DNA of 64,000 nucleotides from the NCBI RefSeq assembly GCF_000153485.2, contig NC_018721.1:2790001-2854000 (forward strand), in the 5' to 3' direction. Below, one piece after another: positions 1-9,307 of the stretch (position 1 is the stretch's first letter; every line of letters starts with the position of its first letter). Below the pieces are notes generated by a model. It saw nothing but the letters and a program-made list of their open reading frames with translations. It was not told where the DNA came from and did not search any database. This stretch comes from Psychroflexus torquis ATCC 700755. Lineage in GTDB: Bacteria > Bacteroidota > Bacteroidia > Flavobacteriales > Flavobacteriaceae. The position numbers were made by a program, and so were the translations under genes.

Positions 1-482
1 ATTGTGCGTTATCACCAAGAGCAGACGAAGATTTAGTTATCGAGTTCTGTGAAGATTTTGAGTATACTCCAATTATTTTCAATGCTTACCAAAACTTTAA
101 AGGAGAAAGACTTCCTATTTATCACACCAATGTTATGATGTGTGTAGCCGAAGAATTCGCAGTGATTTGCTTAGATACTATCGATGATAAAAAGGAACAG
201 AAATTAGTTGCTGATAGTCTTATGCAAGATGGAAAAGAAATTATTTCTATTTCTGAAGAACAAATGAATAATTTTGCAGGAAATATGCTTCAGGTTCAAG
301 GCCAAGCAGATAAATTTTTAGTAATGAGCCAAACTGCGCATCAGGCATTGTCTCAACACCAGATTAAAATTATAGAACAGTATTGTAAAATTTTAAGCAG
401 TGATTTAGAGACTATAGAAACGCATGGCGGCGGTAGTGCAAGATGCATGCTGGCAGAAGTGTTTATACCTAAAATTGTTTAA
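1..482 (+). CDS. ctlX: CtlX-type amidinotransferase/citrulline-utilisation hydrolase, 3' part
   Basis: The reading frame is open from the window edge, so the N-terminal part lies upstream. About 160 residues of the C-terminal half are visible. The guanidino-group-modifying (arginine deiminase-like) fold is suggested by a His in YHTNVMM and a Cys in GGGSARCMLAEVF near the C-terminus, the usual places for the catalytic His and nucleophilic Cys. Bacteroidota carry a single-domain member annotated CtlX, linked to citrulline/arginine use. Substrate is inferred from family only. It converges on recQ across a shared hairpin terminator. Confidence 0.75.
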   Translation, partial: CALSPRADEDLVIEFCEDFEYTPIIFNAYQNFKGERLPIYHTNVMMCVAEEFAVICLDTIDDKKEQKLVADSLMQDGKEIISISEEQMNNFAGNMLQVQGQADKFLVMSQTAHQALSQHQIKIIEQYCKILSSDLETIETHGGGSARCMLAEVFIPKIV

Positions 483-500
483 AAAAATTGCATATAAATT

Positions 501-530
501 AAAAAGCCAGCTTTTAAAAGCTGGCTTTTT
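501..530. terminator. Bidirectional rho-independent terminator
   Basis: A perfect 30-bp palindrome (AAAAAGCCAGCTTTT and its complement) with A/T tails on both sides sits between the convergent ctlX-like gene and recQ. It can terminate both transcripts. Confidence 0.9.
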
Positions 531-533
531 AAT

Positions 534-2720
534 TTAATTAGCTTCTTCGCTAATAAATTTTATTCGGTAAAGTCTCAATTCTTCTTCATCGTAATCGCCA
601 TCAAACTCTTCAATAGCCGCGTTGATGCTATCTGAATTAGCTTCCAAGAAGTAATCGTGAATTTCCTCTTGTTGATCTTCGTCTAAAATATCATCTAACC
701 AGTAATTGATGTTTAATTTAGTCCCGCTAAATACAATAGCTTCCATTTCTTTGATAAACTGCTTCATTTCGAAACCTTTGCCATCAGCAATGTCTGTCAA
801 TGGTAATTTCCTATCTATATTTTGAATGATATACAGTTTGTTAGCACTATTGGCACCAGTGCTTTTTACTACCAAATCGTCTGGCCTTAAAATCTCATTT
901 TCTTCAACATAATATTGAATCAACTCTATAAACTCTTTCCCAAACTTTTTAGCCTTCCCTTCACCGACACCGTGAATATTGACCATTTCTTCTGAATTGA
1001 TAGGATATTTTAAAGCCATGTCTTCTAAAGAAGGATCTTGAAATACTACAAATGGTGGGATCTCCTTTCTTTTAGCTACTTTTTTTCTAAGATCTTTTAG
1101 CATCTTAAGTAGCTTTTCATCGGTACCTCCAGAAGGTTTGGAGGAGGTGTTGATAGTAGATAAGTTAGTGAAGTCATTATCTTCTGTCATCATAAAAGAA
1201 GTATTGTTCTTTAAAAACTCTTCTCCTTTAGGTTGTAATTTCACAACTCCATAAGACTCTAATTCCTTTTTGAGGAATCCAGAAATTATCACTTGGCGCA
1301 ATAAAGCTGTCCAGTAGCTCGCAGGCTTATCTTTCCCAGCCTTGAAAATTTTAAGATTTTCAGTTTTATTAGACTTGATAAGGACGTTGATACTTCCGCA
1401 AAGCGTGTGAACTATTTCTTTAGATTTAAATAACTGTCCGGTTTCTATTACCGTTTTCAGTATTAAATCAACATCGTCTTTAGCCTCTTTTTTCTTTTTA
1501 GGATAGCGTATATTATCGTCCATGTCACCGCCGTCACCAGTCTCATTGTCAAATTCTTCGCCGAAATAATGTAAAATATATTTTCTACGTGAAATAGAAC
1601 TTTCAGCAAAAGCAACCACATCTTGAAGTAAAGCATGACCTATCTCTTGTTCAGCAATAGGCTTTCCGCTCATAAATTTCTCAAGCTTTTCAATGTCTTT
1701 ATGATTGTAATAGGCAACACAATGGCCTTCACCACCGTCCCTTCCTGCTCTTCCCGTTTCCTGATAGTAACTTTCTATACTCTTCGGAATGTCATTATGA
1801 ACTACAAATCGAACATCGGGTTTATCGATCCCCATCCCAAAAGCAATAGTTGCCACTACGACATCTATATCTTCCATCAAAAACATATCTTGATGCCTGC
1901 TTCTTGATTTAGCATCAAGTCCAGCATGATAGGGAACGGCTTTGACGCCATTGACTTGAAGTGCTTGAGACAATTGCTCTACCCGCTTTCTGCTTAGGCA
2001 ATAGATAATACCACTTTTACCCGAGTTTTTCTTAACAAATTTTATAATGTCAGAATCTACATCATCTGTTTTTGGACGAATTTCGTAATATAAGTTAGGC
2101 CTGTTAAATGAATCCTTAAAGGTTTTAGAATTTGGAATCCTTAGGTTTTTAAGGATGTCTTCTTGGACTTTAGGGGTGGCAGTCGCTGTAAGACCAATGA
2201 TAGGAATATTCTCTCCTATGCGTTCAATAATATTTTTTAAGTTCCTATATTCAGGTCTAAAATCATGCCCCCATTCGGAGATACAATGGGCTTCATCTAT
2301 GGCTAAAAAGGAAATGTTTTCACCTTTTAGAAACTCTATGTATTCAGTTTTAGTAAGAGATTCTGGAGCAACATAGACCAACTTGGTAATGCCGCTAGAA
2401 ATATCTTCCTTGACTTGTTTGACTTGTGTTTTATTCAAAGATGAATTCAAAACATGAGCAACCCCGTGGTGTTCAGAAATATTTCTTATAGCATCCACTT
2501 GGTTTTTCATAAGGGCTATAAGCGGAGAGACAACTATGGCTGTTCCCTCTTTAATTAATGCGGGTAGTTGATAACATAAAGATTTGCCTCCACCAGTCGG
2601 CATGATCACAAATGTATCTTTGTTTGAAATAATGCTTTTTATAACCTGTTCCTGAAGACCTTTGAACTCGTTAAAACCAAAGTATTTCTTTAATTCTTGA
2701 TGTAAATTGATTTGTTCCAA
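534..2720 (-). CDS. recQ: ATP-dependent DNA helicase RecQ
   Basis: This is a 3'-5' superfamily 2 DNA helicase of recombination and fork repair. Visible motifs are the RecQ N-terminal motif 0 (FNEFKGLQEQVI), Walker A MPTGGGKSLCYQLPA near residue 42, the DEAH box IDEAHCISEWGHDFRP near 140, motif VI YYQETGRAGRDG near 320, a winged-helix region, and a C-terminal HRDC-like segment near 540-620. At 728 residues it is longer than E. coli RecQ (about 610). The zinc-binding segment near residues 373-403 keeps the surrounding motif (SRRKYILHYFGEEF) but has no cysteines where four are normally expected. It is transcribed divergently from kdsD. Confidence 0.96.
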   Translation of the reverse strand: MEQINLHQELKKYFGFNEFKGLQEQVIKSIISNKDTFVIMPTGGGKSLCYQLPALIKEGTAIVVSPLIALMKNQVDAIRNISEHHGVAHVLNSSLNKTQVKQVKEDISSGITKLVYVAPESLTKTEYIEFLKGENISFLAIDEAHCISEWGHDFRPEYRNLKNIIERIGENIPIIGLTATATPKVQEDILKNLRIPNSKTFKDSFNRPNLYYEIRPKTDDVDSDIIKFVKKNSGKSGIIYCLSRKRVEQLSQALQVNGVKAVPYHAGLDAKSRSRHQDMFLMEDIDVVVATIAFGMGIDKPDVRFVVHNDIPKSIESYYQETGRAGRDGGEGHCVAYYNHKDIEKLEKFMSGKPIAEQEIGHALLQDVVAFAESSISRRKYILHYFGEEFDNETGDGGDMDDNIRYPKKKKEAKDDVDLILKTVIETGQLFKSKEIVHTLCGSINVLIKSNKTENLKIFKAGKDKPASYWTALLRQVIISGFLKKELESYGVVKLQPKGEEFLKNNTSFMMTEDNDFTNLSTINTSSKPSGGTDEKLLKMLKDLRKKVAKRKEIPPFVVFQDPSLEDMALKYPINSEEMVNIHGVGEGKAKKFGKEFIELIQYYVEENEILRPDDLVVKSTGANSANKLYIIQNIDRKLPLTDIADGKGFEMKQFIKEMEAIVFSGTKLNINYWLDDILDEDQQEEIHDYFLEANSDSINAAIEEFDGDYDEEELRLYRIKFISEEAN

Positions 2721-2746
2721 TTGAAATTTTACTATTTAGTTTTATT

Positions 2747-2754
2747 TACCTTTG
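2747..2754 (+). promoter_or_regulatory. Bacteroidota -7 promoter element upstream of kdsD
   Basis: TACCTTTG matches the TAnnTTTG -7 consensus of the Bacteroidota housekeeping sigma factor, 54 bases before the kdsD start. A TTG at 2721-2723 could serve as the -33 element, though the spacing is a little long. Confidence 0.55.
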
Positions 2755-2808
2755 TAAAATTAAATATACGCATTCTTTATAAAGTGCAATTATTAAATGT
2801 AGCAAATT

Positions 2809-3771
2809 ATGGAAGATGTAGCGATACAATCTTACGCCAAAGATATCATATTAATGGAATCTAAGGCAATACAAAATCTTGAAGCTTTAATTGATAAGTC
2901 TTTTTCTGATGCTGTGAAGGCTATTTTTGACTCTAAGGGGCGAGTGATCATTACGGGCATTGGTAAAAGCGCAATCATCGCTACTAAAATTGTAGCGACT
3001 TTAAATTCAACAGGAACCCCTGCTGTCTTTATGCATGCTGCAGATGCCATTCACGGAGATCTTGGAACAATTTTGAAAGACGATATTGTGATTTGTATTT
3101 CAAAAAGCGGGAATACACCAGAAATAAAGGTCCTTGCACCGCTTATCAAAAATTTTAAAAATACATTAATTGCAATTACAGGAAACAAAGATTCTTTTTT
3201 GGGTAAGCAAGCCGATTTTGTGCTTAATACATTTGTTGAAAAAGAAGCTTGCCCCAATAATCTTGCGCCTACGACTAGTACAACAGCTCAATTAGTCATG
3301 GGAGATGCTCTAGCGGTATGTTTATTGAAATTACGCGGATTTTCAAGAAATGATTTCGCTAAATTCCATCCAGGCGGAGCTTTGGGTAAAACGTTATATT
3401 TGAGAGTAAGCGACATCACTTCACAAAATATGAAGCCACAGGTGAATCCAGAAACTCCTCTTAAGGATGTGATTATTGAGATTTCAACTAACATGCTTGG
3501 GGTAACGGCAGTTTTAGAAAATGATGAAGTTATCGGTATTATTACAGATGGAGATTTGAGGCGGATGTTAAGCACTACTGAAAACTTTACCAAACTGAAA
3601 GCCAAAGATATAATGACCAAAAACCCAAAAACTATTGCCAATTCTGCCATGGCAATTGATGCTTTGGATCTTTTGGAAACTTATGATATTACGCAACTTA
3701 TCTCTCATGAAAATGGAAAATATGCTGGAGTAGTTCACCTTCATAATCTCGTAAAAGAAGGCATTATATAA
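2809..3771 (+). CDS. kdsD: D-arabinose 5-phosphate isomerase (KdsD/KpsF family)
   Basis: It converts ribulose 5-phosphate to arabinose 5-phosphate, the first step to the lipopolysaccharide sugar Kdo. The protein has an N-terminal SIS sugar-phosphate isomerase domain (about residues 35-170: GRVIITGIGKSA, ISKSGNTPEIK, KFHPGGALGK) and two C-terminal CBS domains (about 205-320). The 320-residue length is normal. tatC starts 1 base after its stop, and lptB follows further down, so this looks like an envelope-biogenesis operon. Confidence 0.95.
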   Translation: MEDVAIQSYAKDIILMESKAIQNLEALIDKSFSDAVKAIFDSKGRVIITGIGKSAIIATKIVATLNSTGTPAVFMHAADAIHGDLGTILKDDIVICISKSGNTPEIKVLAPLIKNFKNTLIAITGNKDSFLGKQADFVLNTFVEKEACPNNLAPTTSTTAQLVMGDALAVCLLKLRGFSRNDFAKFHPGGALGKTLYLRVSDITSQNMKPQVNPETPLKDVIIEISTNMLGVTAVLENDEVIGIITDGDLRRMLSTTENFTKLKAKDIMTKNPKTIANSAMAIDALDLLETYDITQLISHENGKYAGVVHLHNLVKEGII

Positions 3772-3772
3772 T

Positions 3773-4612
3773 ATGGCTAAATCCAAGCAAACGAAAAATC
3801 CAAACGAAATGTCCTTTTTAGATCATCTTGAAGATTTAAGGTGGCATTTATTGAGGGCAACACTCGCTATCCTTGTTGGGGGTGCGATTGCTTTTTGGTT
3901 GAAGTCTTTCATTTTTGACGTGATTATATTTGGGCCAAAGCGGGCAGATTTTTATACCTATAGTGTATTATGTAATATTTCTGAATACCTCGGGTTGCAA
4001 GAAAGTTTTTGTTTTGATGAGCTTCCTTTCAGAATACAAAGTAGGACCATGGCAGGACAATTTAGTGCTCACATTTGGACCTCTATTACTGCTGGTTTTA
4101 TCATGGCTTTTCCTTACGTTATTTATCAATTTTGGGCTTTTATAGCGCCTGGATTAGCCTCTTCCGAAAAGAAAAACGCAAGGTGGTTTATCATTGTCAC
4201 CTCTTTCTTATTTTTCTTAGGGGTCTTATTTGGGTATTATGTCATCACTCCTTTGTCGGTTAATTTTTTAGGGAGTTATACCGTGAGTAAAGAAGTTTTC
4301 AACGATTTCGATTTAAGCAGCTATATAGGTTTGGTGAGAGCCTCTGTACTCGCTAGTGGCTTAATTTTTGAACTGCCTGTTATTATATATTTTTTGACCA
4401 AAGTAGGTTTGGTAACTCCAGAATTTCTAAGGCAAAACCGAAAGTACTCTTTGGTGTTTATATTGATTATTTCAGCATTGATAACACCTCCAGATATCGC
4501 CAGCCAAGTGATTGTTGCTATACCGGTTTTGGTCTTGTATGAGGTGAGTATTTTCATTTCTGTATTGGTTTTAAGAAAGCAACGTAAAGAAGAAAAAAGA
4601 AAAAACAAATAG
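3773..4612 (+). CDS. tatC: Sec-independent protein translocase TatC
   Basis: This is the integral-membrane subunit that recognises twin-arginine signal peptides and exports folded proteins. The N-terminal signature MSFLDHLEDLRWHLLRA, the conserved FxxP loop after helix 1 and about six hydrophobic helices are visible; the tail is a basic lysine/arginine-rich stretch. The 279-residue length fits Bacteroidota TatC. It is packed between kdsD (1-base gap) and the CMD gene (6-base gap). No tatA/B lies nearby. Confidence 0.95.
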   Translation: MAKSKQTKNPNEMSFLDHLEDLRWHLLRATLAILVGGAIAFWLKSFIFDVIIFGPKRADFYTYSVLCNISEYLGLQESFCFDELPFRIQSRTMAGQFSAHIWTSITAGFIMAFPYVIYQFWAFIAPGLASSEKKNARWFIIVTSFLFFLGVLFGYYVITPLSVNFLGSYTVSKEVFNDFDLSSYIGLVRASVLASGLIFELPVIIYFLTKVGLVTPEFLRQNRKYSLVFILIISALITPPDIASQVIVAIPVLVLYEVSIFISVLVLRKQRKEEKRKNK

Positions 4613-4618
4613 ATAATT

Positions 4619-4978
4619 ATGATGGATTTAGTAGATGAATTTGAGGCGTATAGAGCCAAAATGAATGGAAAGATTTTAGATGAAAACAATAAAGTTCTTA
4701 AACGAATCTTTAATTTAGATACCAATTCCTTTACAGAAGGAGCTTTGGATGTAAAGACTAAAGAATTATTGGGCCTCGTTTCTTCTTTGGTCTTGAGGTG
4801 TGATGATTGTGTGAAATACCATCTAGAGTCTTCTTATAAAGAGGGCCTGAAAAGAGCTCAAATTGTTGAGGCTTTAAGTATTGGTACCTTAGTAGGTGGG
4901 ACAATAGTTATACCACACTTAAGAAGGGCTTTTGAATATTGGGAAGCTTTAGAACAGAAGTTTGGAAAAACAGAATAA
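4619..4978 (+). CDS. Carboxymuconolactone decarboxylase (AhpD-like) family protein
   Basis: A small all-helical CMD-fold protein of 119 residues. The core LVLRCDDCVKYHLESSYKEG around residues 58-77 carries the CxxC pair plus downstream His typical of AhpD-like peroxidase/thiol-disulfide members, so a redox role is likelier than true carboxymuconolactone decarboxylation. The start could be either of two adjacent ATGs (4619 or 4622). It lies in the kdsD-tatC-lptB operon; its substrate cannot be told. Confidence 0.85.
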   Translation: MMDLVDEFEAYRAKMNGKILDENNKVLKRIFNLDTNSFTEGALDVKTKELLGLVSSLVLRCDDCVKYHLESSYKEGLKRAQIVEALSIGTLVGGTIVIPHLRRAFEYWEALEQKFGKTE

Positions 4979-4997
4979 AAACAACTAATTTTCGGGT

Positions 4998-5663
4998 ATG
5001 AAACCATTGTTACCAACTATAGTTAGACTTTTTGCTTATGCAGGCCTTATGTTTATTATGGCTTTAGTCATTCAATTTGATTTTGCTGAAGGTGAAGTGA
5101 AAGAAGATTCTCTTATTGAAATCACACAAGAAATTTTGCTTTTTGTAAGCTCCATTCTCTTAATTGTCTTTAGCTCAAAGGCTAAAGGTTATAAAATATT
5201 TCACTTGACATTGGCAGGTTTTCTTGGGGTTCATTTTGTTAGAGAATTTGATTTTTGGTTAAATGTACAGTTATTTGATAAAGCTTGGCAGGTTCTAGCC
5301 CTCATCATTCTTGTCCTGATTATTGTTATGGTCATTAGAAATTGGAAAAAATTCATTTTTGAATTTGTAGCAATATCCAAAACCTATGGGTTTGCCTTTT
5401 TCTTTTCAGGACTTATTATCCTTCATGTTTTTTCAAGACTCTATGGGCGTAAACTGATGTGGATAGACTTATTAAGAGATACCCATGACAAGTATGTTAT
5501 TGAAGATAATGGGGAAAAGGTTATTGCTTTAAGAGATTTTATGCGACCGGTGAAAGATGCTTCTGAAGAGAGTATCGAGCTATTAGCCTACTCGATTATT
5601 TTTATTGGTGTAGTCGAGATGATTATGTTCAGTGTAAAATCTTCTAAAAAAATACAGTCATGA
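4998..5663 (+). CDS. Unknown multi-pass membrane protein in the LPS operon
   Basis: I do not recognise a named family. The 221-residue protein has about six hydrophobic stretches (residues 8-25, 45-62, 66-80, 95-113, 124-145 and 195-215) with a polar loop near 155-190. Its stop overlaps the lptB start by 4 bases (ATGA), indicating translational coupling. Coupling to lptB suggests an envelope role, which is inference from position only. Confidence 0.8.
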   Translation: MKPLLPTIVRLFAYAGLMFIMALVIQFDFAEGEVKEDSLIEITQEILLFVSSILLIVFSSKAKGYKIFHLTLAGFLGVHFVREFDFWLNVQLFDKAWQVLALIILVLIIVMVIRNWKKFIFEFVAISKTYGFAFFFSGLIILHVFSRLYGRKLMWIDLLRDTHDKYVIEDNGEKVIALRDFMRPVKDASEESIELLAYSIIFIGVVEMIMFSVKSSKKIQS

Positions 5664-6415
5664 ATTCAAACCGTGCCACATTAAGAGCTGAAAACTTAGT
5701 TAAAGCCTACAAAGGCGTTAAGGTCGTTAAAGGTATAAGTGTTGAAGTCACTCAGGGAGAAATTGTTGGCCTTTTGGGGCCTAATGGTGCAGGAAAGACT
5801 ACCTCTTTTTATATGATTGTGGGTTTAATAAAACCCAATGCGGGTCATATCTACCTTGATAAGACGAACATCACGAAATTCCCGATGTATAAGAGGGCTC
5901 AAAATGGTATTGGCTATCTTGCTCAAGAGGCGTCAATATTCAGGAAATTGAGTATTGAAGATAATATTATGAGTGTCTTGGAACTCACAGATCTTAATAA
6001 GAAGGAAAGAGAAGAAAAAATGGAATCTCTTATTAGTGAATTTGGTTTAAATCATATTCGAACAAATAGGGGTGACCTTTTGTCTGGTGGAGAAAGACGC
6101 CGGACCGAGATTGCCAGGGCTTTAGCCACAGACCCTAAATTTATTCTCCTTGATGAACCTTTTGCAGGAGTAGATCCTGTAGCCGTTGAGGATATTCAAA
6201 AAATTGTCGCCCAGCTTAAAAATAAAAACATAGGTATCTTAATTACAGATCACAATGTTCAGGAAACATTGGCGATTACAGATAGAACTTACCTCATGTT
6301 TGAGGGTGGAATTCTAAAACATGGTGAACCTGAAGAATTGGCTAACGATGAAATGGTTAGAAAAGTTTATTTGGGTCAGAATTTTGAGTTGCGTAAGAAA
6401 AAAATCTTTGAATAA
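5660..6415 (+). CDS. lptB: LPS export ABC transporter ATP-binding protein LptB
   Basis: The cytoplasmic ATPase of the LptB2FG machine that extracts lipopolysaccharide from the inner membrane. It shows Walker A GPNGAGKTTSFYMI near residue 40, the Q-loop LAQEASIFRKLS, the signature LSGGERRRTEIARAL, Walker B ILLDEPFAGVDP and the H-loop ITDHNVQE. The phrase YLAQEASIFRKL is diagnostic of LptB. It overlaps the preceding membrane gene by 4 bases and converges on the next gene with a 4-base gap. An LptF/G-type permease lies at 10.4 kb. Confidence 0.95.
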   Translation: MNSNRATLRAENLVKAYKGVKVVKGISVEVTQGEIVGLLGPNGAGKTTSFYMIVGLIKPNAGHIYLDKTNITKFPMYKRAQNGIGYLAQEASIFRKLSIEDNIMSVLELTDLNKKEREEKMESLISEFGLNHIRTNRGDLLSGGERRRTEIARALATDPKFILLDEPFAGVDPVAVEDIQKIVAQLKNKNIGILITDHNVQETLAITDRTYLMFEGGILKHGEPEELANDEMVRKVYLGQNFELRKKKIFE

Positions 6416-6419
6416 AGTC

Positions 6420-7676
6420 TTAGGTTTTTTGCTTTTTCTTTTCAGCAGCAGGAAACAAAATATTATTGAGTATAAGTCTATAGCCAGGAGATTTCGGATG
6501 TAATTCCAATTCTGTTCTCGGGTCGCCTACTCTGTGTTGATAATCTTCTGGATCATGCCCGCCGTAAAAGGTAAAAAAGCCTTTCCCCTTTATCCCGTGA
6601 ATGTATCTCGCTTCGTCATTGAGCTTATTTTTACCCATCACAAGAACATTAGATTTAATTTGATTAGGCCGAAAGGCGGTGGTTTGGCCCATAAATCCTT
6701 TTACCACTGCAGTATGATTTTGACAAAGCATTGTAGGGATCGGATCCCACTTTGCTGAATAATCCATTAAAGTGAAATAATCTTTAGTCTTTGGGATATT
6801 TCTGGTACTGGTCATATCTATGGACGAGTATTCATAAACCATAGGATCTTTTTCTAGGATATAATCGGTAAAAGCCATAGTTTTTGAATAGTCGATTTTA
6901 TTTTGGTAACCAGAATCTGAAGGATCTCCGTCAAACATAGGCTCGCAGATATCAGTACCTTCAGCAGAAAGAGCAATATCAAAAGAATCGGTCGCACTGC
7001 ACATGGCGAACATAAAGCCCCCACCAATCACATAAGCATTAATCTTTTTAGCAACGGCTAATTTCGCTTTAGACACTTTAGCATAACCCAGTGACTCTGC
7101 TAAAGCTTCAGCTTTTTTTTTCTCCAGTATATACCAAGGAGCAGAGCGGTAAGCCCTATAGAATTTTCCATATTGACCTGTGAAGTCTTCATGGTGGAGA
7201 TGCAGCCAATCGTACAATAGCAACTCATCATTCAAAACACCTTCGTCATAGATCGTTTCGTAAGGGATTTCTGCAAATTCCAGAACCATAGTCACAGCGT
7301 CATCCCATGGTACATTACCTTGTGGAGAGTACACTGCAATTTTTGGTGCTTTTTCGAGAAGAACAGCTTCCATGTTTTGCGAAGGACTGTTGATGATTTC
7401 TAAAATTTGTTTTGTCTCAGCATTGGACTTAATTTCAAAAGATACGCCTCTAATGGTGCATTCACGTTCTAAATCTTCGGAATAAGGGGATAAAAAAGAT
7501 CCGCCTCTATAATTAAGTAGCCATTGTATTTTTTGCTCTTTTTCCAATAACCAATAAGAGATGCCGTAAGCTTTTAGGTGATTGTCTTGAGTCTCAAAAT
7601 CCATAGGAATTAGGATGAACTTAGAATACCCCGTAAAGCTTATTAGAAATACTAGGCCAAAAAGCAAACTCTTCAT
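6420..7676 (-). CDS. Secreted protein often annotated 'asparagine synthetase B' in Flavobacteria; function uncertain
   Basis: A 418-residue protein with an N-terminal signal peptide (MKSLLFGLVFLISFTGYS). Close flavobacterial relatives are commonly labelled asparagine synthetase B, but none of the AsnB hallmarks (Cys1 glutaminase nucleophile, PP-loop SGGxDS) is visible and export argues against it. The segments VIGGGFMFAMCSATDSFDIAL (near residue 220) and FYGGHDPEDYQHRVG (near 385) instead suggest a glutamine-amidotransferase-like fold with a Cys. It is 12 bases downstream of dnaB on the same strand and probably cotranscribed. Confidence 0.7.
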   Translation of the reverse strand: MKSLLFGLVFLISFTGYSKFILIPMDFETQDNHLKAYGISYWLLEKEQKIQWLLNYRGGSFLSPYSEDLERECTIRGVSFEIKSNAETKQILEIINSPSQNMEAVLLEKAPKIAVYSPQGNVPWDDAVTMVLEFAEIPYETIYDEGVLNDELLLYDWLHLHHEDFTGQYGKFYRAYRSAPWYILEKKKAEALAESLGYAKVSKAKLAVAKKINAYVIGGGFMFAMCSATDSFDIALSAEGTDICEPMFDGDPSDSGYQNKIDYSKTMAFTDYILEKDPMVYEYSSIDMTSTRNIPKTKDYFTLMDYSAKWDPIPTMLCQNHTAVVKGFMGQTTAFRPNQIKSNVLVMGKNKLNDEARYIHGIKGKGFFTFYGGHDPEDYQHRVGDPRTELELHPKSPGYRLILNNILFPAAEKKKQKT

Positions 7677-7688
7677 AGTTGACTAGTT

Positions 7689-9230
7689 TTAAAAAGGAAC
7701 TTCATCGTCCTTGCTATCTATATTTTGACTTGGTGATGGTGAACCAAAGACATCTTCAGCATTCGGGAAAGAAGAGGTTTCTGATTTCCCTGCATTCATG
7801 CTGGAATTGATTTCAAAAGGAGAATCAAAATTATCTAAGTTTTCAAATTTACCAAGCTGACCGATAAACTTCAATCGAATACTATCCAAGCCACCATTCC
7901 TATGTTTTGCAATAATAAACTCAGCTTGACCTTGGGTAGGGGATTGATCCTCATCATCCCACTCGTCAATATCATAATATTCAGGACGATAAATAAAAGA
8001 GACAATATCTGCATCTTGTTCGATAGCCCCAGATTCTCTAAGGTCACTAAGTAATGGTCGCTTACTGCCACCTCTGGTTTCTACGGCTCTAGAGAGTTGA
8101 GACAATGCCAAAACAGGAATGCTTAATTCTTTTGCTAGGGCTTTTAAGTTCCTGGAGATGCTAGAAATTTCCTGTTCACGATTCCCTCCTTTTTGAGATC
8201 CTCCACCAGTCATCAACTGCAAGTAATCCACGACTATCAATTTTATACCGTGTTGAGAAGAAAGTCGTCTTGCTTTTGCTCTTAAGTCAAAAATAGACAA
8301 AGAGGGGGTGTCATCGATAAAGAGAGGAGCTTGTTCTAGGGATTTCACTTTTACATTCAACTGCTCCCATTCGTGTGGCTCTAGATTTCCTGTTCTTAGT
8401 TTTTCTGAACTCAATCCAGTTTCAGAAGAAATAAGACGTGTAATCAACTGAACAGAAGACATCTCTAAAGAAAAGAAGGCCACGGGGATATTTTGGCCAA
8501 CAGCAATATTTCTTGCCATGGTAAGTGTAAGCGCTGTTTTACCCATACCAGGACGAGCAGCAATAATCACAAGATCACTAGGTTGCCATCCTGAGGTTAA
8601 CTTGTCCAAATCTGTAAATCCTGAAGGCACACCACTTAATCCCTCTTTATTGGAGATTTCTTCTATTCGTTTTTTGGCCTGCATCACCAAGTTTTGAGCA
8701 GTCTCCGAAGATCGCTTGATGTTTCCTTGAGTGACCTCGTATAATTTGGATTCTGCATGATCTAAAAGATCAAAAACATCGGTGCCTTCATCGTAAGACT
8801 CTTCTATAATTTCATTGGAAATCTTAATTAGGCATCTTTGAATATACTTTTGCAAAACAATTCTAGAGTGATACTCAATATGCGCCGAAGAAGATACCTT
8901 TTGGGTGAGTTGAATCAGGTAATATTCACCACCTGAGGCTTGTAGTTTTTTTTGTTTTTTTAATTCTGTGGAAACCGTTAACAAGTCAATGGGGTCTCCC
9001 TTTTCAAATAAGATTATGATGGCCTCATAAATATTTTTATGGGCTTGCTTATAGAAAACGTCGGAATGTAAGATATCTATAACTTCATCGACACCTTTTT
9101 TATCAATCATCATCGCTCCAAGTATAACCTCTTCAAGGTCAGTAGCTTGTGGCGGTATTTTCCCTTTTTGTAAACTGATAACATCTCCTTTTGGAGAATT
9201 TTTAAATGAAGATTGGGTTGCATTTTCCAT
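7689..9230 (-). CDS. dnaB: Replicative DNA helicase DnaB
   Basis: The hexameric 5'-3' helicase of the replication fork. The N-terminal DnaB domain covers about residues 25-130. The RecA-like core follows, with Walker A ARPGMGKTALTLTMA near 225, Walker B LIVVDYLQLM near 335 and the SQLSRAVETRGGSKRP loop. The 513-residue protein has a Ser/Asn-rich acidic tail ending EVPF. No intein is present. The 165-base upstream gap holds tandem DnaA-box-like repeats. Confidence 0.97.
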   Translation of the reverse strand: MENATQSSFKNSPKGDVISLQKGKIPPQATDLEEVILGAMMIDKKGVDEVIDILHSDVFYKQAHKNIYEAIIILFEKGDPIDLLTVSTELKKQKKLQASGGEYYLIQLTQKVSSSAHIEYHSRIVLQKYIQRCLIKISNEIIEESYDEGTDVFDLLDHAESKLYEVTQGNIKRSSETAQNLVMQAKKRIEEISNKEGLSGVPSGFTDLDKLTSGWQPSDLVIIAARPGMGKTALTLTMARNIAVGQNIPVAFFSLEMSSVQLITRLISSETGLSSEKLRTGNLEPHEWEQLNVKVKSLEQAPLFIDDTPSLSIFDLRAKARRLSSQHGIKLIVVDYLQLMTGGGSQKGGNREQEISSISRNLKALAKELSIPVLALSQLSRAVETRGGSKRPLLSDLRESGAIEQDADIVSFIYRPEYYDIDEWDDEDQSPTQGQAEFIIAKHRNGGLDSIRLKFIGQLGKFENLDNFDSPFEINSSMNAGKSETSSFPNAEDVFGSPSPSQNIDSKDDEVPF

Positions 9231-9307
9231 ACTACGAATGTAAATAAAAGGTTACTAATAAAGTGGAAAAAGCATTAGCTTAACACTCAGCTTTTTCAAC
9301 AGTAACC

